Positions 1 through 13,058 of a stretch of DNA of 64,000 nucleotides are shown piece by piece. A model generated the notes under the pieces. It was not told the DNA's origin. It searched no databases and saw only the letters and a program-made list of their open reading frames with translations. The position numbers were made by a program, and so were the translations under genes. The DNA comes from Synanceia verrucosa (taxonomy: Eukaryota; Chordata; Actinopteri; Perciformes; Synanceiidae): assembly GCA_029721515.1 (NCBI GenBank), contig CM056565.1:2299742-2363741 (forward strand), in the 5' to 3' direction. Every line of letters starts with the position of its first letter. The stretch's first letter is position 1.

Positions 1-3000
1 AAATGTGTGTGTCTCACTCTGGTGAGACTTGAGAGCCATGGGACATGTTGTGTGGAAAAGTTCCCTCGCTCCAGTGCTGCTCAGCCAGTGGCCTCATCTC
101 TACGTCTCATTGAGACTGGCCTCGGTTCAGGAAATCCGTTCCACAGTTTGCAGGCAGTTAGCACACCAGTCGGCAGGAATCACTGTGGAGTCATTTCAGC
201 AGACAACATTAAAACACAGACACAACTCATGGACGACTTAATGTGTTGCATTCACCTGCTGAACTACTGTAGGAATTTGGACTTCATTCTCATGAAGTGT
301 GTTTTTCTCTGCTTTTTCACTGAACTGCAAGCTGACCCACTGCCACATGTGGCCCACAGGCCGCCGGTTGAATAGGCCTGGAATAGAGTATCATGTCAAT
401 ACGTTGACTGTTACAGTACAACAGGTGATATTTTCTGACTATGGGAAGTATCTGAACATATAATTCTCATTACCATCATAATACCATGGCCCATTTTTGC
501 ACAGGATATTAATAAAGCAGCATTGTCCTTCGAGCACAGTCAGTCCATTTGTAAATCCACAGAGGCAGAGATAAAGCTGCCCACACTGACCCATGATGAA
601 GCCCATATCCACACAACAAACTTCAAGTCAACTTCAACATCCAAATTATGTAAACACTAATCTCCATCAAGTAATATTTGTATTTTATGACCCACTCCTA
701 TCCCCTGTGTGTGTCTTTCTTTCCAAATTCGCACACTTACATCTGCTGCATTTGGAGTGGAGACAGCAGCTGCAATTAAGATTACTCTGCAGCCCCCAGG
801 AACAAATGTAAATTATTAATAAACAAACACATTAGCGGAGGATTATTAGATGTGCATTGTGCTGTTAACCAGCTGCAGCTGTGATTGGCAGATTAGTGCC
901 CATTTGCCTGTGTAGGGATTAGGATATTAGCCTGGCTGCCAGGAAGTGAAAGCTGCACATTGCAGGCTTCCATATGTGGTTTTATGTCTGAGTATGAATT
1001 CCATTTTAATATGAGTTTGTCTGAGATGTAGGTACAAGTTGCTGGCACATCTTTTCAGCTGTAGCTCCCCAGACAATGGTCATCTTCTTGCTAAAGCCAC
1101 ATGCTGTGAATTAGCTATAGGAGCTACGCAGGGCATCAGGGCGTACAGTTTTACCAGCAGTCTTCTCTGTGTTTGCAGTCACTGCTGTACAGAGGTGTGC
1201 TCTCATCTCATACCCCACTAGAGTTTCACTAGGTCTACCCCGACAGCAGCCAAAATGAATACAGCAGATCTCATGCAATCTGATATCAGTTTCATTTTGG
1301 ATCCATATCTATCCACAGATGTGGTTATCTGTGATGTCTCTACTTCAGCAAATATCACAGGATCGCTGATAGAGTCCCAGCACCCATCCAGAATAAGTTG
1401 CCTCTCCTCCACAAAGGGGTGAATCAGAGGATTAGTAGTGTGTCTATGTGCTGTTTCATGTCTTGTTATCACTCTCAGTTTGTTTCCTGGCTCTCTGTCA
1501 CCACTTGCAGGAAGCAGCATCTTGTGACAACCCGCCTCACAAGCTGAGAAGCCGCTCAGTGCTCATCTGTCCCCAGCATGCAACAGTGTCAACAGTCTTC
1601 ACGGGCCATTTTTCAGTCTTTAACCTTCTCTTCCCTTCCCTGGCATCCTCTTTATGAACGCTGTGTAAACTCTCACTCATGGACCTTGTGTGTCTGTTTT
1701 CGTGCTCTTGTTCTGCCACAGTATTGTGGTGTGTCATTTTCAGAAATGGATCAGAGCAGAGGGGATGGGGCTGTGGGGGGGTTGAAGGGGTAGAGGGTGA
1801 AGGGAGGGGCACGTTGCCGGGAGGCTCTGCTCTGTGGCTGGCCTTGTCAAATTGATTGATGAGAAAGGCAAGCTTGTGTTCTTGGCAGGCTGGGGATTCA
1901 TCCTCCTGGATGTGCTGATACACTTATCTAGGTTTAAAGTGGTGGCAGGAGAGGTTGCCATCGCACTGCAAAGGTGTTAAGAGGGAGATTAAGCTGCTAC
2001 ACATCATGCCAGATGAGATGTGGCATTGGCTGATGCACATACGACAATGTCATGAAATACATGCTATCAGCTAGCATGGCTGAGTGATAGAGAGCCTGGA
2101 GGAGCACATGTTCAAAGTCCAGGTTTTCTGTCTCCCTGACACTGGGGTTTGATTGGAACATGGCATCACTGTCTAAATACAAGACAACACAATGTGGGAT
2201 GAGGTTGGGACTGAACAGCACAGGGAGGCCTCTGTTCTGACAAATGATGCTCCACCTCACAGACTTTACACTTCATCAGGTCCACCTCAGGTGCATTTCT
2301 TTGTTCGTTTGACCCCGAGGTCTCTCAGTATCACAGAGTGAATCACAAAACATTTCTCTCCTGTGTGTACTGTTGACAAATGCAGCATAGAATCACACAA
2401 TGGAAGCTGAATTCATGGTGTGAGTCTGTGCTTATCCAAAGCCTAACCTCTGGATGTCAAGAGCAAAGACAGAGAGGGAACTATACATTTTTAGTGGCAG
2501 ACATCATTTCTTGTGAGGAAAACTTTACAGTGAGTGTCTGTCTCAGTTATTTCTGTACTCCACTGTGGCAGCCCTTAAAAAAGATTTGCATCACACTAAG
2601 AAAACTTTGATATCCTGTCTGCAAACAATGGAAATTTGGAAGTCCTCAGTATACATGATCAAAGGGAATGTGCTCAAAGACACACAAATATGTGCTTACA
2701 CTCACACACACAGACACCCTAAGTCAATGTTCAAGTCATCGAAAACTGTAAAAGTTACACTAAGCTAACACCTTTGTTTATGAAGCACTAATTTATGAAA
2801 TGATAAAAGCAGTAATATCCTACAAGGAGAGCAGCCTGGTTAAGGTTTAAGGTTTAAGTAGGTTTTGTCGCATTTTGAAATGCAAACCTTCAACTTTCAT
2901 CTCAGCATCGACAGCCGCTTCCTTCCCAGAACAGCGCTGGAGGGAGAAGAAAATGTTCTTTCAATTTTTTCTCCATGAAAGAAAGTTCAAATTGCATTGC

Positions 3001-4229
3001 TACGCTATAGCACTGAGGGGGAAGGGATTTGTCTTACAGATATGACATTATCTTAATCCACTGTCCAGATCCCAGCAGAGAGAAAAAGGTATCAGTTATA
3101 TTTTCATTCTTGCCATTTTCTTATGCCTTCCCACAACAAACAGTGCTATTAAAGTACTGTCTGAAAGGGTTTGAAGGATAGTGGCTGCAGCTCACTTCAG
3201 TAGGCAATATGAGTTGCATCATGTCGAACAAGCATTAACAAAGCTACCTTCAACAAAACTTTCCGCATGAGTCTCTTTTGGTAGAAGGTCAAAATCGTGG
3301 CTTTCACAGGTGTTTTTGTTTTTATGTTTGTGGCAAAACTGCCAAAATCAGAAGAGACGTTGAGTTTTACTTTTTTTTGTGAATTGAATTTGTGTTTTGG
3401 CTGAAAGGCAAAACCAGAAACCTTCAAGTGCTGAGCGAAATTTGCATTAATGCGTCAGCTCGGTTCCCACCCCTGAGCCTTCAACGCAAAGCAACCAGGT
3501 CAATACTCCCACCAGTGATAAATGAATGAATGAGATCTTTATTGCTTCCTATTACATGTGACCCCAAGAGAGCAGCAAGTACATGTATACAGCAATTTCT
3601 TTTTTGGCCTTATTTATCCAGGGAATGCTGAATGGAGATTTGATCTGCGAACACACCATGCAGGGCTGCAGGAAGGAATTATAGTGCCTGTGTCCTCTAT
3701 CACCTAACAGGCCTCTCCAGCACCACTGTGGAAAATGTCAGTGGCAACACAGCCGTACCTTAAATGCATAATTCAAACTAGCTGTTTAATAATCAGCTAG
3801 TGCTAAACAGACAGTTGCCCCCACAACCAGGCACCAGGGTGAAGTGATTTTTCACATGAAAGTGTGAGGAGGCATTTCTTTTTTTCATAAAGTCAGATTC
3901 ATTGATTTAACCATGTAATAGCCTCAGGAAAACTGTTCGGCAAGTGAATGTGGCTTTCTGTGTGTGTCTCTCTCTCTCTCTCTCTTTATAACAACAAAAA
4001 GAAAGCAGGTGAAGAAACAAAGCTACTGTCATGTGAACAGTAAGGAAGCATGTTTCCCTGTACACTGCTATCCACAATGAACACTGAGCAAAAAATAGCA
4101 GTGAAAACATGGATAAAAGATAAAAAAATAAAGGCAGCTTGATGCCACAATGTGAAAAACACAGTATTCAGTAATAATACAGTAATTAGTAATTTTTAAT
4201 ACAGTAATTTTGAGCAGAAGTAGTCCATG
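1..4229. other. No gene recognised
   Basis: No ORF resembles a known protein and no element borders are clear. Minor items are a short TTAAGGTTTAAGGTTTAA tandem near 2845, a (TC)n run near 3968 and a 7-bp hairpin CTAGCTG/CAGCTAG near 3778-3800. 700-960 is noted as a possible conserved non-coding block. Confidence 0.6.
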
Positions 4230-4830
4230 AGTCCTGTCAGCTGTTTATGCGTCTGATAGCAGAGGGAAAGAACATTTTTTTAGTCTGGTGGTTCTACATT
4301 TCACACTTCTCTACCTCCGGCCTGAGGGATGGCTGGAGGATGGAGGAGCAGAGAGTGATGATCTTCTCAGCAGTCTTCACCACTCTCTGCAGGTGATCCA
4401 TAGCAGCAGTGATGAGCAGCTGTAAATGTAAATGGATGCACTTATACAGCACGTTTCTAGTCATCTGACCACTCAAAGCACTTTACACTGCAAAACCCGC
4501 CATCGAGTTTTGTTTTTTTTTTTTTTCACATTCACACATCGATGCACACAGTATTAGGTATCTTGCTCAAGGACACCACGGCACATAACTGCTGGAGGCG
4601 GAAATCAAACTGCTGACCTTCTGATTGGTGACTGACCTGCTCTACAGCCACACAGATGCTCAGTGGATGTAACAGTGAAGCTGCTGAGGATCTTGGTCGA
4701 CATACCAAACTTCCTCATCCTCCTCAGGAGGTTCAGCTGCTGTTGAGCCTTCTGAGCAAGCTATGTGGTGTTCAGTGTCCAGGTGAGGTCCAGGTGATGT
4801 GGACTGCATTACCTGCAGCAGTCAGTGGGA
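4230..4830 (-). pseudogene. LINE reverse-transcriptase C-terminal relic, interrupted
   Basis: Read on the minus strand: DLTWTLNTT, then AQQQLNLLRRMRKFGM and TKILSS (about 4800 down to 4680), and after the interruption at 4421-4652, MDHLQRVVKTAEKIITLCS (about 4400 down to 4340). These are the typical last RT/C-terminal motifs of fish CR1/L2-like or Rex1-like non-LTR elements (LTWSANT, KKAQQRLYFLRRL, LQRVVRTAEKI). Stops and the interruption make it dead. Confidence 0.75.
4421..4652 (-). repeat. SINE-like repeat, family 2, copy a
   Basis: Minus orientation. Conserved strings CAAAGCACTTTACA, TCTTGCTCAAGGACA and the 3' tail TGTAAATGTAAATGG are shared with 50822-51095. It interrupts the LINE relic. 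A T13-class homopolymer has expanded in the middle. Confidence 0.7.
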
Positions 4831-5624
4831 GTGGGTGACAGTAACAACATTTTTTGCACAATATAGACAATGCTGACTTTTATTCATAAGAATATAATGT
4901 CTTTCTCAAACCACTTCCTTTAGTTTGGGCATAAATGAAATATGTCTACATATTCTGGATCCTCAGGTACTGCTTTGTTAAAATGTTGTTTTTTTTAATA
5001 TATTGTTTGCTTGTCTGCAGAATTCTGCCAAATCCATACAAAAGCCAGAGTATATGACAAAGAGAATATGTAGGGAATTTTAATAAACACATTTGAGGAC
5101 AGTGGTTCAGAGGGATGCACAGTCACTACCACTACACAATGTGTACCCCTGGGGAGTTGCTGGGAGTTGTACAGTGTAAGACTGAGCAGCTCAGTAAAAG
5201 CAGATTTATTCATGCTACATGAATAAATAAAGCTTTACATTATGATGTAACTTTTGCCCATCGCAGCAGTCAGCAAAATGTGGGTGGCAAAAATTAGTCA
5301 GTATGTGCCTTTAACCCTCAGATTGTCCAGTGGAGCTGAGCAGCAGCTAACAGTGGGCAGCTCCCAGAGCCAGGAGCAAAGCCCCAAGTCTGTTTATCTG
5401 TGTATTTTAAAGGTCGACATTCAGGTTTGGGTTTCATATCAAGAAAACTCATACTGTAGATGCTACTCCACAGTGCATCTTCTGAATAGACATCATTTGC
5501 TTGAATAAAATCTTTTTTTTACTGTACTGTGTGTTTTTGTGCACATACCAAAGTAACAAAAATAACTTGTGTTTCAATCTCTTCCCACCAAGTGTCTACT
5601 TGGCTGAGTGGCTAAAAACTTGCA

Positions 5625-5780
5625 AAATGTAACAAGTACATTCACTCAAGAGTTTTTATTGCAGCTTCATTACTTTACTTGAAGTGATGCAGCTGTGTAA
5701 ATTCTTCAATTCTACTTCATTTCAAAGTGACTTGATATTTTATTCTCCTACACTTATTTGACACCTGTAGTTAAGATGTT
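5625..5780. repeat. Degenerate copy of the ACAAGTACATTCACTCAAG fish repeat
   Basis: ACAAGTACATTCACTCAAG, CTTTACTTGA, CTTCATTTCAAAGTGA and CACTTATTTGACACCTGTAG follow, in order, a repeat seen in many fish genomes (AAGTACATTTACTCAAG ... TTTATTTGACAGCTTTAG). No open frame. Confidence 0.45.
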
Positions 5781-6098
5781 CATTTACAGACTAAATGCTC
5801 TGCACGCCCACACTTTTCTCAAAGACTCAAGCATATGATGGGTATACACATACATGTCAGGAGCCTTGATTCTGGAGATCCAGAACTGCAATTTTACATG
5901 AATTTGTGAGATCTTGTTAGTCTGCGAGATCCTGTCGCAATTCCAGCTGCCTGGCGGAGTCGCAGCAGGTGATCTGGTGGGTACTGATGGACGATGGATG
6001 TAAGCGTCGTTCCGAATCCAGTGGAAATTTGGGATTATGGTTTGAGACATTTCTTTAAATTCACATATCCCAGGAGTGTTATAACATGCTGTTGCTAG

Positions 6099-7246
6099 TA
6101 GGGGTGTTAAAAAATATTGATATGGCAATATATCGCGATACTTTGTCTTCTGATATCGTATCAATTTTTAATTTCTTAATATCAATATTTTCCAACCCCA
6201 ATATAATCATATTTTGGGCCAATTTTAAATCCAGAAAGACTTCCACTCCTCCACTCCGCAAGATGTCGCTGTACCGCTACCGCACTGCATGGTTTTTAGC
6301 AGTGAAGAAGTCGACAGTAAATAAGCAGAAGAGAGCAGAAAGCAGAGAGCAGTGACCGGCGTCTGCAGCAAAACAAAGCTGACTTTTGGAGGCACTTTGG
6401 CTTTCAAACAAAAGAAGGAACTAATGAGCAAAGAGTACAGAGTTTGCAAATGATACACTGAGATAATAGCACAGCAGCCACTGCTGAACGGATTCTCCTC
6501 TCGCTCCCTCTCACAGCAAACACCGGCACAGACACATCAGCACACTCAGAGAGCGGAGCAGAAAAGTTAAAAGCAGTTTATCCATCACCCAACTTTCCCA
6601 GCATAAGGCGACAAACATCACCTTTAAAACAGGATTTACTGCAGCAGTATGGAGAGCCCGGCGTCTGCATGACTCGGCTCATGGTGCGTTCAAATGTACA
6701 CGAATGTCAGAATTTAAATCATAATGAAGATGGAAAGTCGGCTTTATCTCACCAACCAGACATAGAATTCCTGCTGTCTGCTACTTACGTAAACAGTAGC
6801 TACATGTGTTGAACGTCTGTAAGGCTGGAAGAGCTGGGAGCACTAAACTTTGAGCTTATGTTGATTAGAGCTCCAAGTTCCAACTTACAGTGAACACACC
6901 ATAAGGCAAACTCTCACCCTCATGTCCTAAAGAGGAACTGGCAGCAGCCTGTGACTGTTGGCTCCTGTTGGCTTTTTTTCTGTTTCTTTTCCGTATGGGC
7001 AAATTGCACAAAATATCTTATTGAGTTTAAATAATCATAAATCAGCAAACATTGATGATGAACATGATGATGTTAAGCATGTATCAGCATTGTGTGTTTA
7101 CTTTGCTATGACAGTTTTCCTGCAATTAAATTCTTTAAAAGAAACTCAATATATCGTTGTTTCTATAGTATCGCAATATGTCATATCGTTGCCCCTGTAT
7201 CGTGATACGTATTGTATCGCCAGATTCTTGCCAATACACACCCCTA
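6099..7246. mobile_element. hAT-type element, family A copy 1 (1,148 bp)
   Basis: The element is flanked by a perfect 8-bp duplication GTTGCTAG (6091-6098 and 7247-7254). Both ends carry TAGGGGTGT in inverted orientation, followed by ATCG/ATAT-rich subterminal DNA. Near 6381 the plus strand still reads FWRHFGFQTKEG, which looks like the start of a BED finger exon, but the reading breaks soon after. No transposase domain survives. Copies 8372-8722 and 31237-31762 share its ends and internal phrases such as AAGAAGTCRACAGTAAA. Confidence 0.85.
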
Positions 7247-7254
7247 GTTGCTAG

Positions 7255-8363
7255 CTAACCACTGATTTATTTTCAATGCATATGTCTATATTCTCAGTAC
7301 TAGTGGTTGTAGTACATTAAAATTCATGGAGCATATGTGAACCTCTTCAAACATCCTTCCTTCATCTACTAAAAACACTTCAAATTTCTCATACTCTGAA
7401 TATATAAAGGTACAGGTATTACTCTCTATACATATATTACCCTGGCCCTTTGCTCAGAGAAATATATGTTCATTCTCAGACGGAGCTTTTTTACCGTGAA
7501 CAAGTGAAAGGAATACACACTACAGCTGGTGAAACTAATCATGATTAGTTGAACTGTATTCACCTGATTAGAATTTCACTACTCATTCATCTTGCTTACT
7601 CTTACTACAAATGGTTCAATGAAATAGGAAATCTGAGCCTAGGCCATGCATTTATTACAGTGTGACCGTGTCCTCTGATTCATGAGTAGTGGGCTCTATT
7701 GTATAATTGCTTATAACTTTGGGCACATTTGCTGAACATTATCAAACCAAATGAAATGCAAATCCAATCAAGGGAGTCCAAAGTTATGCAAAGATTTGAT
7801 TGCAGACTGGTGTTTTACTCACAAAACTGATTTATCCTGGGCAGAGATCCCCTTGCGGCTCGAATAATCTTACTGGTTGAGTTAAATATCAATTGGCAGA
7901 GCCAGGCGAATACAGGCCAAATATAAATTCAGAGATTGCTGTTTTAAGATGAGCTGTTCACTTGCATGTGATCAATTACTGTAATACTCACAGCTGGTTA
8001 TTTTCCCATCTGATCTGGATGGCTCTGTGCTGCAGACTATAACCCAGTTTGGCTCTAATGCATTTTTCCCAGATTGAATGGCAGACCTCCCATATCATTC
8101 CCATGGACATTCCTACGTGTTAACGTCAGCACGTCAACATTTCATGTATTTCACATGTATTTCTCTGTTGCTTTCTTTTGTTTTGGCTTCTATAACAATT
8201 TACTTTAGGAAACAAACCACTTAGGTTTAGGAAAAACAAATACACCTGTCAAAGGTCACCAACCAAATTTGCAAAACAAATCACCGGTCTCCTTGACGAC
8301 AGTTAAATGTTAGTCAGACCCAGCCCTCTATCCTTTTTATTCTTTTTATTTTTATTGTCCTTA
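7255..8363. other. No gene recognised between hAT copies
   Basis: Anonymous sequence. Around 8196-8260 is a TTTAGGAAACAAACCACTTAGGTTTAGG string resembling a short dispersed fish repeat. 7740-8060 is noted as a possible conserved non-coding block. Confidence 0.5.
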
Positions 8364-8371
8364 GCTTGGAC

Positions 8372-8722
8372 TAGGGGTGGGAAAAAATTTGATATGGCAA
8401 TATATCACAATACTTTTTCTTCTGTTGTAATATTGATTTTAATTTCTTAATATCAATTTTCCCCCCCAAAAAAGGTCAGAACGACTTCTGCACCTCTGTT
8501 TCACAAGGTACTGTACTGTTACCGCGCTGTGTGTGCGAGGCAGTCGAAGAAGTCAACAGTAAACAGAGAGCAGTGAGCATGGCGGCAGCAAAACATTTCA
8601 AATTTCTCAGTGAACTGTGGAATATTACAATATAGAGCAATATCACAATAGCACAATAATATATCATATTGTGACTCAAGTATCTCGATACCTATTGTAT
8701 CGTGAAGTTCTTGCCACCCCTA
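8372..8722. mobile_element. hAT-type element, family A copy 2 (351-bp deletion form)
   Basis: The ends are TAGGGGTGGG and CCACCCCTA, flanked by imperfect 8-mers GCTTGGAC and GCTCTGAC (6 of 8 identical). The interior keeps the start and finish of family A (GATATGGCAATATATC, AAGAAGTCAACAGTAAA, GTATCGTGA) but has lost most of the middle. It is a typical non-autonomous derivative. Confidence 0.75.
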
Positions 8723-8730
8723 GCTCTGAC

Positions 8731-11111
8731 CAAAGCATATTCACTTAAATGCATTTACACTGCAGACAGATTATACTGTCCTTATTACATATTTTTTTCT
8801 AGTGTGACTGGGCTGGTTATTTTAGTTATTTTCTATATAAGCCCACACATCACTGATGCAAAAGCGATATCATCACAATTGTTCCCCGGACTGGTGCATT
8901 TCAGATACTCTACATTTTCTATATGCATTAAAGGATACAAGACAAGATGTGTAGGTGTTGCCCTTCATGATGCATCATTGTCTATTTACCCTTGTATTCA
9001 ATGTGAAGAGGTCAGGGAGAGCACGAGCCATCATCAACCATGTGTGCATTCAGTTAGGAAGACAAGCAGTATTTGTTGAGTGCTTCCTCTTTCCTCACTG
9101 GCTATGGCTCAATTTGAATTTCTATACCTCCTGGTGATGCTTCTGACAGCTCACAGGACTGTATTCTGCCTTTCTGCCATTATATTTATATATTTAATAT
9201 ATATATTTATATTCAAGAAATGCAAAAGCATTTACAGTAGCAGGAGGAACTGTTTTTTTTCTTCCTTGGGTAGATCTTTAATCTTTCGCATTGCAGGGGC
9301 CAATGACAATCAAATTAACATAATTATTCATTAATATGCAGATGAGTGCAGATGTTCAACAAGCAACACATGTGCACTCCTTGTACACGTCAGCTCAATA
9401 TAAAAAAACTGCACAGAGATGACGACACAGAGCAGAATAGGGAGCATGGATAATTTATGACATTGCATTTAATCCCCAGTTATTATTTTTGCGAAAGAGC
9501 AGTAATGTTGGACAACCAGAGAAAATCCATATCTCTCTCAGCACCAAGCCAATAAGCTCATTGTCCTAAACAGCCAGAACATCTGGAATATACCAACTCA
9601 GGATGAGGATGATAAACAAACAGGGATGATTTACATTAACCGGTATTTCTCAAAATTCTCTTTTGAAACAGCTGCTTGATAATACAGGAAGTCAGTTTAG
9701 CACAGCCTAATACAGCATGTTAAATATGTAAAGGGAGTGTAAAGGGAAGTCCATTACTAAGGGCTGTAATTAAACTACAACATAACAAAAAGTCAAATTA
9801 AATTTCCATTAGAGTATTTCCACTACTCACAAAACTACAAAGAAGGAAAAGTATGGCATTATTTACATATACTGTATTTTAAACACAGTCTAGTTCACCT
9901 CAGCATGAAATAAAGCTTCCTGAATGTAAAATAAATAAACAGGTACTAGGAGTCTGTCAAAATACTCTCAAATTAATTTACCGCTCCTGGTTTCTAATCA
10001 TTTGGTGTAATAATGAAAGCAAATGTTAAGTGAGGAGTCAATGACGGCAATCAACTGTGGAGGACTTCCAGGATTCCTCTTTGATGCTATTTTCTGAGAG
10101 ACGAGGAGAAGAATGAGAAGAATATAAGCTGTTCACATTTGTGAAATATTAGAAAATATTTTCATTTAATATTCAAGGATCCTTTAGAAGTTTTTTTAAC
10201 AAATTGGACAATTTTTGGAAGGGAATATCAAAAAATAAATGGACATATTAAGGACCTGAATGTTGCTCCTGCATTTTGTACAGTTTTAAGACACTGTCCC
10301 GCAGATGAGCCCTATGTCAAAATCATGTTTAAAACAATTAATATTCAAGCTGACGCTATGCTTATGTAAACCATATTCTTAAAGGTAGGACTGGTAATGC
10401 TCTCACAACATCCTCATAGCAATAAATAAATCAAATGCTCTGACAAAAAAAATAAAAAATAAAAAAAATAAAACTATGTGTCACCCTATAGCCCACTAGA
10501 GATTGCATCCATGAAACTTTTGACTGGATATTTAGCTCGCCAAATGTCCACTTTTCATCTGCAACCCAGAGTCACGTTGTCGGCGAGTGCCTGATTCTTT
10601 GTCTTTGAGGTGTTCACACTTAACGACCCAGACTCACCGAGTGGATGACTGCCTTACCTCCATCTAGAGGAGGGGAGCCAAATAATGAAAAAAAAAAAAC
10701 AGTTGCCAACCAGTTTATTGGGCTAATATTGTAATGTAGTGTGAACAAGGCATGAAGAGGAACAAGCACTTTTCATATGGGGTTACATTATTTTTATATT
10801 ATAGCAGGACTGTCAGTTCAATATTAAAAAAAACAAACAAAAAACATTTACATTCTTTCCTCCAACTTCATTTGCATCCTGACCCATAAGTCTAACTCTA
10901 CTGGTCCAGGTGACAGGGTTCCAGAGCATCAGATGGAGCTGTGATAGTGCTGCAGAAAGAGCACTGACCAGTAGTGTCTGGAAGAGGTGAGCCAGCTTGT
11001 TCTCAGTATCCTTTAACACCAGTATGAGACACACTGGGCATTTCATGTACTACACTGTGAACTCATCTGCCACAACAGCTGACGCTCAGAGAAAATACAC
11101 CGGAAGTGAGA
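8731..11111. other. No gene recognised
   Basis: AT-rich anonymous DNA with A-runs near 10445 and 10689. ORFs here (up to 125 codons) have no family features. Confidence 0.6.
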
Positions 11112-11632
11112 GACACACTAAGTCCACTACACAGAACAGCATGGCACAGTACGGCACGGTACAGCCCATTTTTGGTGCTTTTTCATTACAGCTGAGTACA
11201 TCCTCGGTGTGGGTGGGGTCGCCATACAGCAGCGCAACACTGCATTTACATGCGACACAAAACCGAGAAAAAGAATAACCACAACACAAACAATGGAGGA
11301 CAAGGAAGCGATCATGTATTTGTTGCTCGCTCTGTGACTTTTTGTCACACACAGAGTGAAAGAAGAGAGACAGAGAAGTCTCCAGGCGGTGAGTCAAGTT
11401 TTGTTTGGCTTTTACAGGCTAGTCGGGTGCCAAGCATCAAATGACCCCTTCAATGACATCACTCATTAGCCAATCAGTGGAAGGCAGTCGGCTGACATCA
11501 CATTTTAGTATCGCTTCTGCTCGCTTGGAACCAGGGCTGAGGAGGTAGTACCAGGTACTAGTGGAAAATCACCACAACCGTGGCTGTGCTGTACCGTACC
11601 GTGCCGCGCCTGTGGAAAAGCGCCATAAAGGA
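11112..11632. mobile_element. Degenerate MITE-like DNA element, about 520 bp
   Basis: The left end (CACAGAACAGCATGGCACAGTACGGCACGG) and the complement of the right end (CCACAGGCGCGGCACGGTACGG) are recognisably similar inverted termini. CTTTTCCAC-type motifs recur at both sides. I recognise this style (cttttccac...cggtacgg) from fish non-autonomous hAT elements. No coding region or clean target duplication was found. Confidence 0.5.
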
Positions 11633-12600
11633 AGGTGTGACGAGTCCAACAAACACAAGGCTTTTATCCGGGAGAGCTCTGTTGGTGTCCTGTGTGCTGT
11701 TTTGTGGTCACATATGCTGGACCACACACACTAAAGGTTGGAATGAGAATATGCTGGGGGACATGGAGACCATTGCACCTATTGTTTTGTGCCTCGGCTT
11801 CTCTTGAAATGTCCATTGACTCAAGTCACTTGCCTGGCTGAGCTTCCAACAGATGAAAGAATCCTCCTATTTTCTCATCTGCCATTCTGTTTGAAAGTAA
11901 CGCAACAGTAATATGCATTGTGTGGGCCTAATGGGGTTTTGCAGGCCATAACAAACAATATGACTTCCCCTCACAAGTTTTTCATCTTATGGAATAGCAC
12001 TCATCAAGGGATTTCAAATAACCACTGTTCCTATTTCACTATTTTTCTGGCTCCACTCTCTTCCCTCTTCCTCTCAAGCATCGCCAATTATTTGACTGGC
12101 ATTGAGCAAGCTGCACTGTGTGCCACCCGCTCGTTATTCATTGTTACCCCACTGCATCTGTGCAGTGCCTTGTACCCTCTCGAAGATTTTCCAAGACCTC
12201 ATTCTCACTCAATGAGCTTTAGTGGCAAGAGGATGCATCAAGTAAACACTAGAGCACATGCAGTGGCACACTTATTTTACGAGTAAACAGTGTCTGTATG
12301 AAAGGATCCCTGCTGCCTGAAATCATTTGCATGCAACCCAAAAGCATAAAAATGAAAGTTGAAGTTTGTGTTGAAACCTGGGCTTGCACATGAGATTTTC
12401 TACAGTGGGAAATTGTGCAGCCAGTGTTTTCTGAACAGCAAGGCCACTTTTCAGAGGAATTATCTTGGCTGCAGATATAAACAATTGAGAATAACACAAC
12501 ACGGGCTAATTTGTCTTAATCTGCACGATACACTCTCTGTATGTAGAGCATATGTTCAAATAGTGACAGAGGTGATTCCTGTGGTGTGTGATCACACCCC
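11633..12600. other. No gene recognised
   Basis: Anonymous sequence with one 122-codon ORF (11918-12286) that has no recognisable motif and is probably chance. Confidence 0.6.
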
Positions 12601-13058
12601 CTAACTCATTGAGTGTCAGTCATTTTATGAGCCAGATGTGCCTTGTGCCAGCATTTTTGCCCATTTTGAGTCATACTTTAAGACCCACAGAATATTTTGT
12701 ACTATGACTCTGAAAACACTGATCTATGTTCCAACTACATATCCCAAAATTACTCATTGGGTGCATGAGAGTGCCCTCTTGTGCCAGACATACAGTAAAT
12801 ATGGGTCAATGGTAGAACTGTGTGATATGTACAAAATTCTATATCCCGGAATAGCCAAGTTTATATCTATTTATAATGGTATATATTCCGATGTGGTGTT
12901 TTTTTGTCATGTGTTTTACTTTTTTACCTCTGCGGCAACATTTTTATACCGCACTACGATATACTGTATATCGTAATATCGCACAGCTCTAGTCAATGGC
13001 ACTCAAGTGTTGGCTTTAAAATGACGTACATACACGTCAATGGCACTCAAAGAGTTAA
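12601..13058. mobile_element. TTAA-flanked MITE, family B copy 1 (458 bp)
   Basis: The left end CTAACTCATTGAGTGTCAG and the complement of the right end TTAACTCTTTGAGTGCCATTG are inverted repeats. The right flank is TTAA; the left has decayed to CTAA. A second copy at 40813-41263 has the same ends and internal block (CATTTTTGCCCATTTT, AGACCCACAGAATATTT). TTAA target use points to the piggyBac superfamily. A 179-bp hAT MITE is nested in it at 12813-12991. Confidence 0.7.
12813..12991. mobile_element. Small hAT MITE (179 bp) nested in the TTAA MITE
   Basis: The element has a perfect 8-bp duplication GTCAATGG (12805-12812 and 12992-12999). Its ends are inverted repeats TAGAACTGTGTGATAT and TAGAGCTGTGCGATAT. 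The interior is AT-rich and non-coding. The duplicated GTCAATGG belongs to the family B MITE, so this element inserted later. Confidence 0.82.

Noticed and set aside
8702..9079. 125-codon ORF starting at the hAT edge
   Set aside because: It begins inside the terminal repeat of the 8.4-kb hAT copy and shows no protein family features.
11918..12286. 122-codon ORF
   Set aside because: No domain, signal or conserved motif; length is within chance for this many frames, and its composition is unlike coding DNA.
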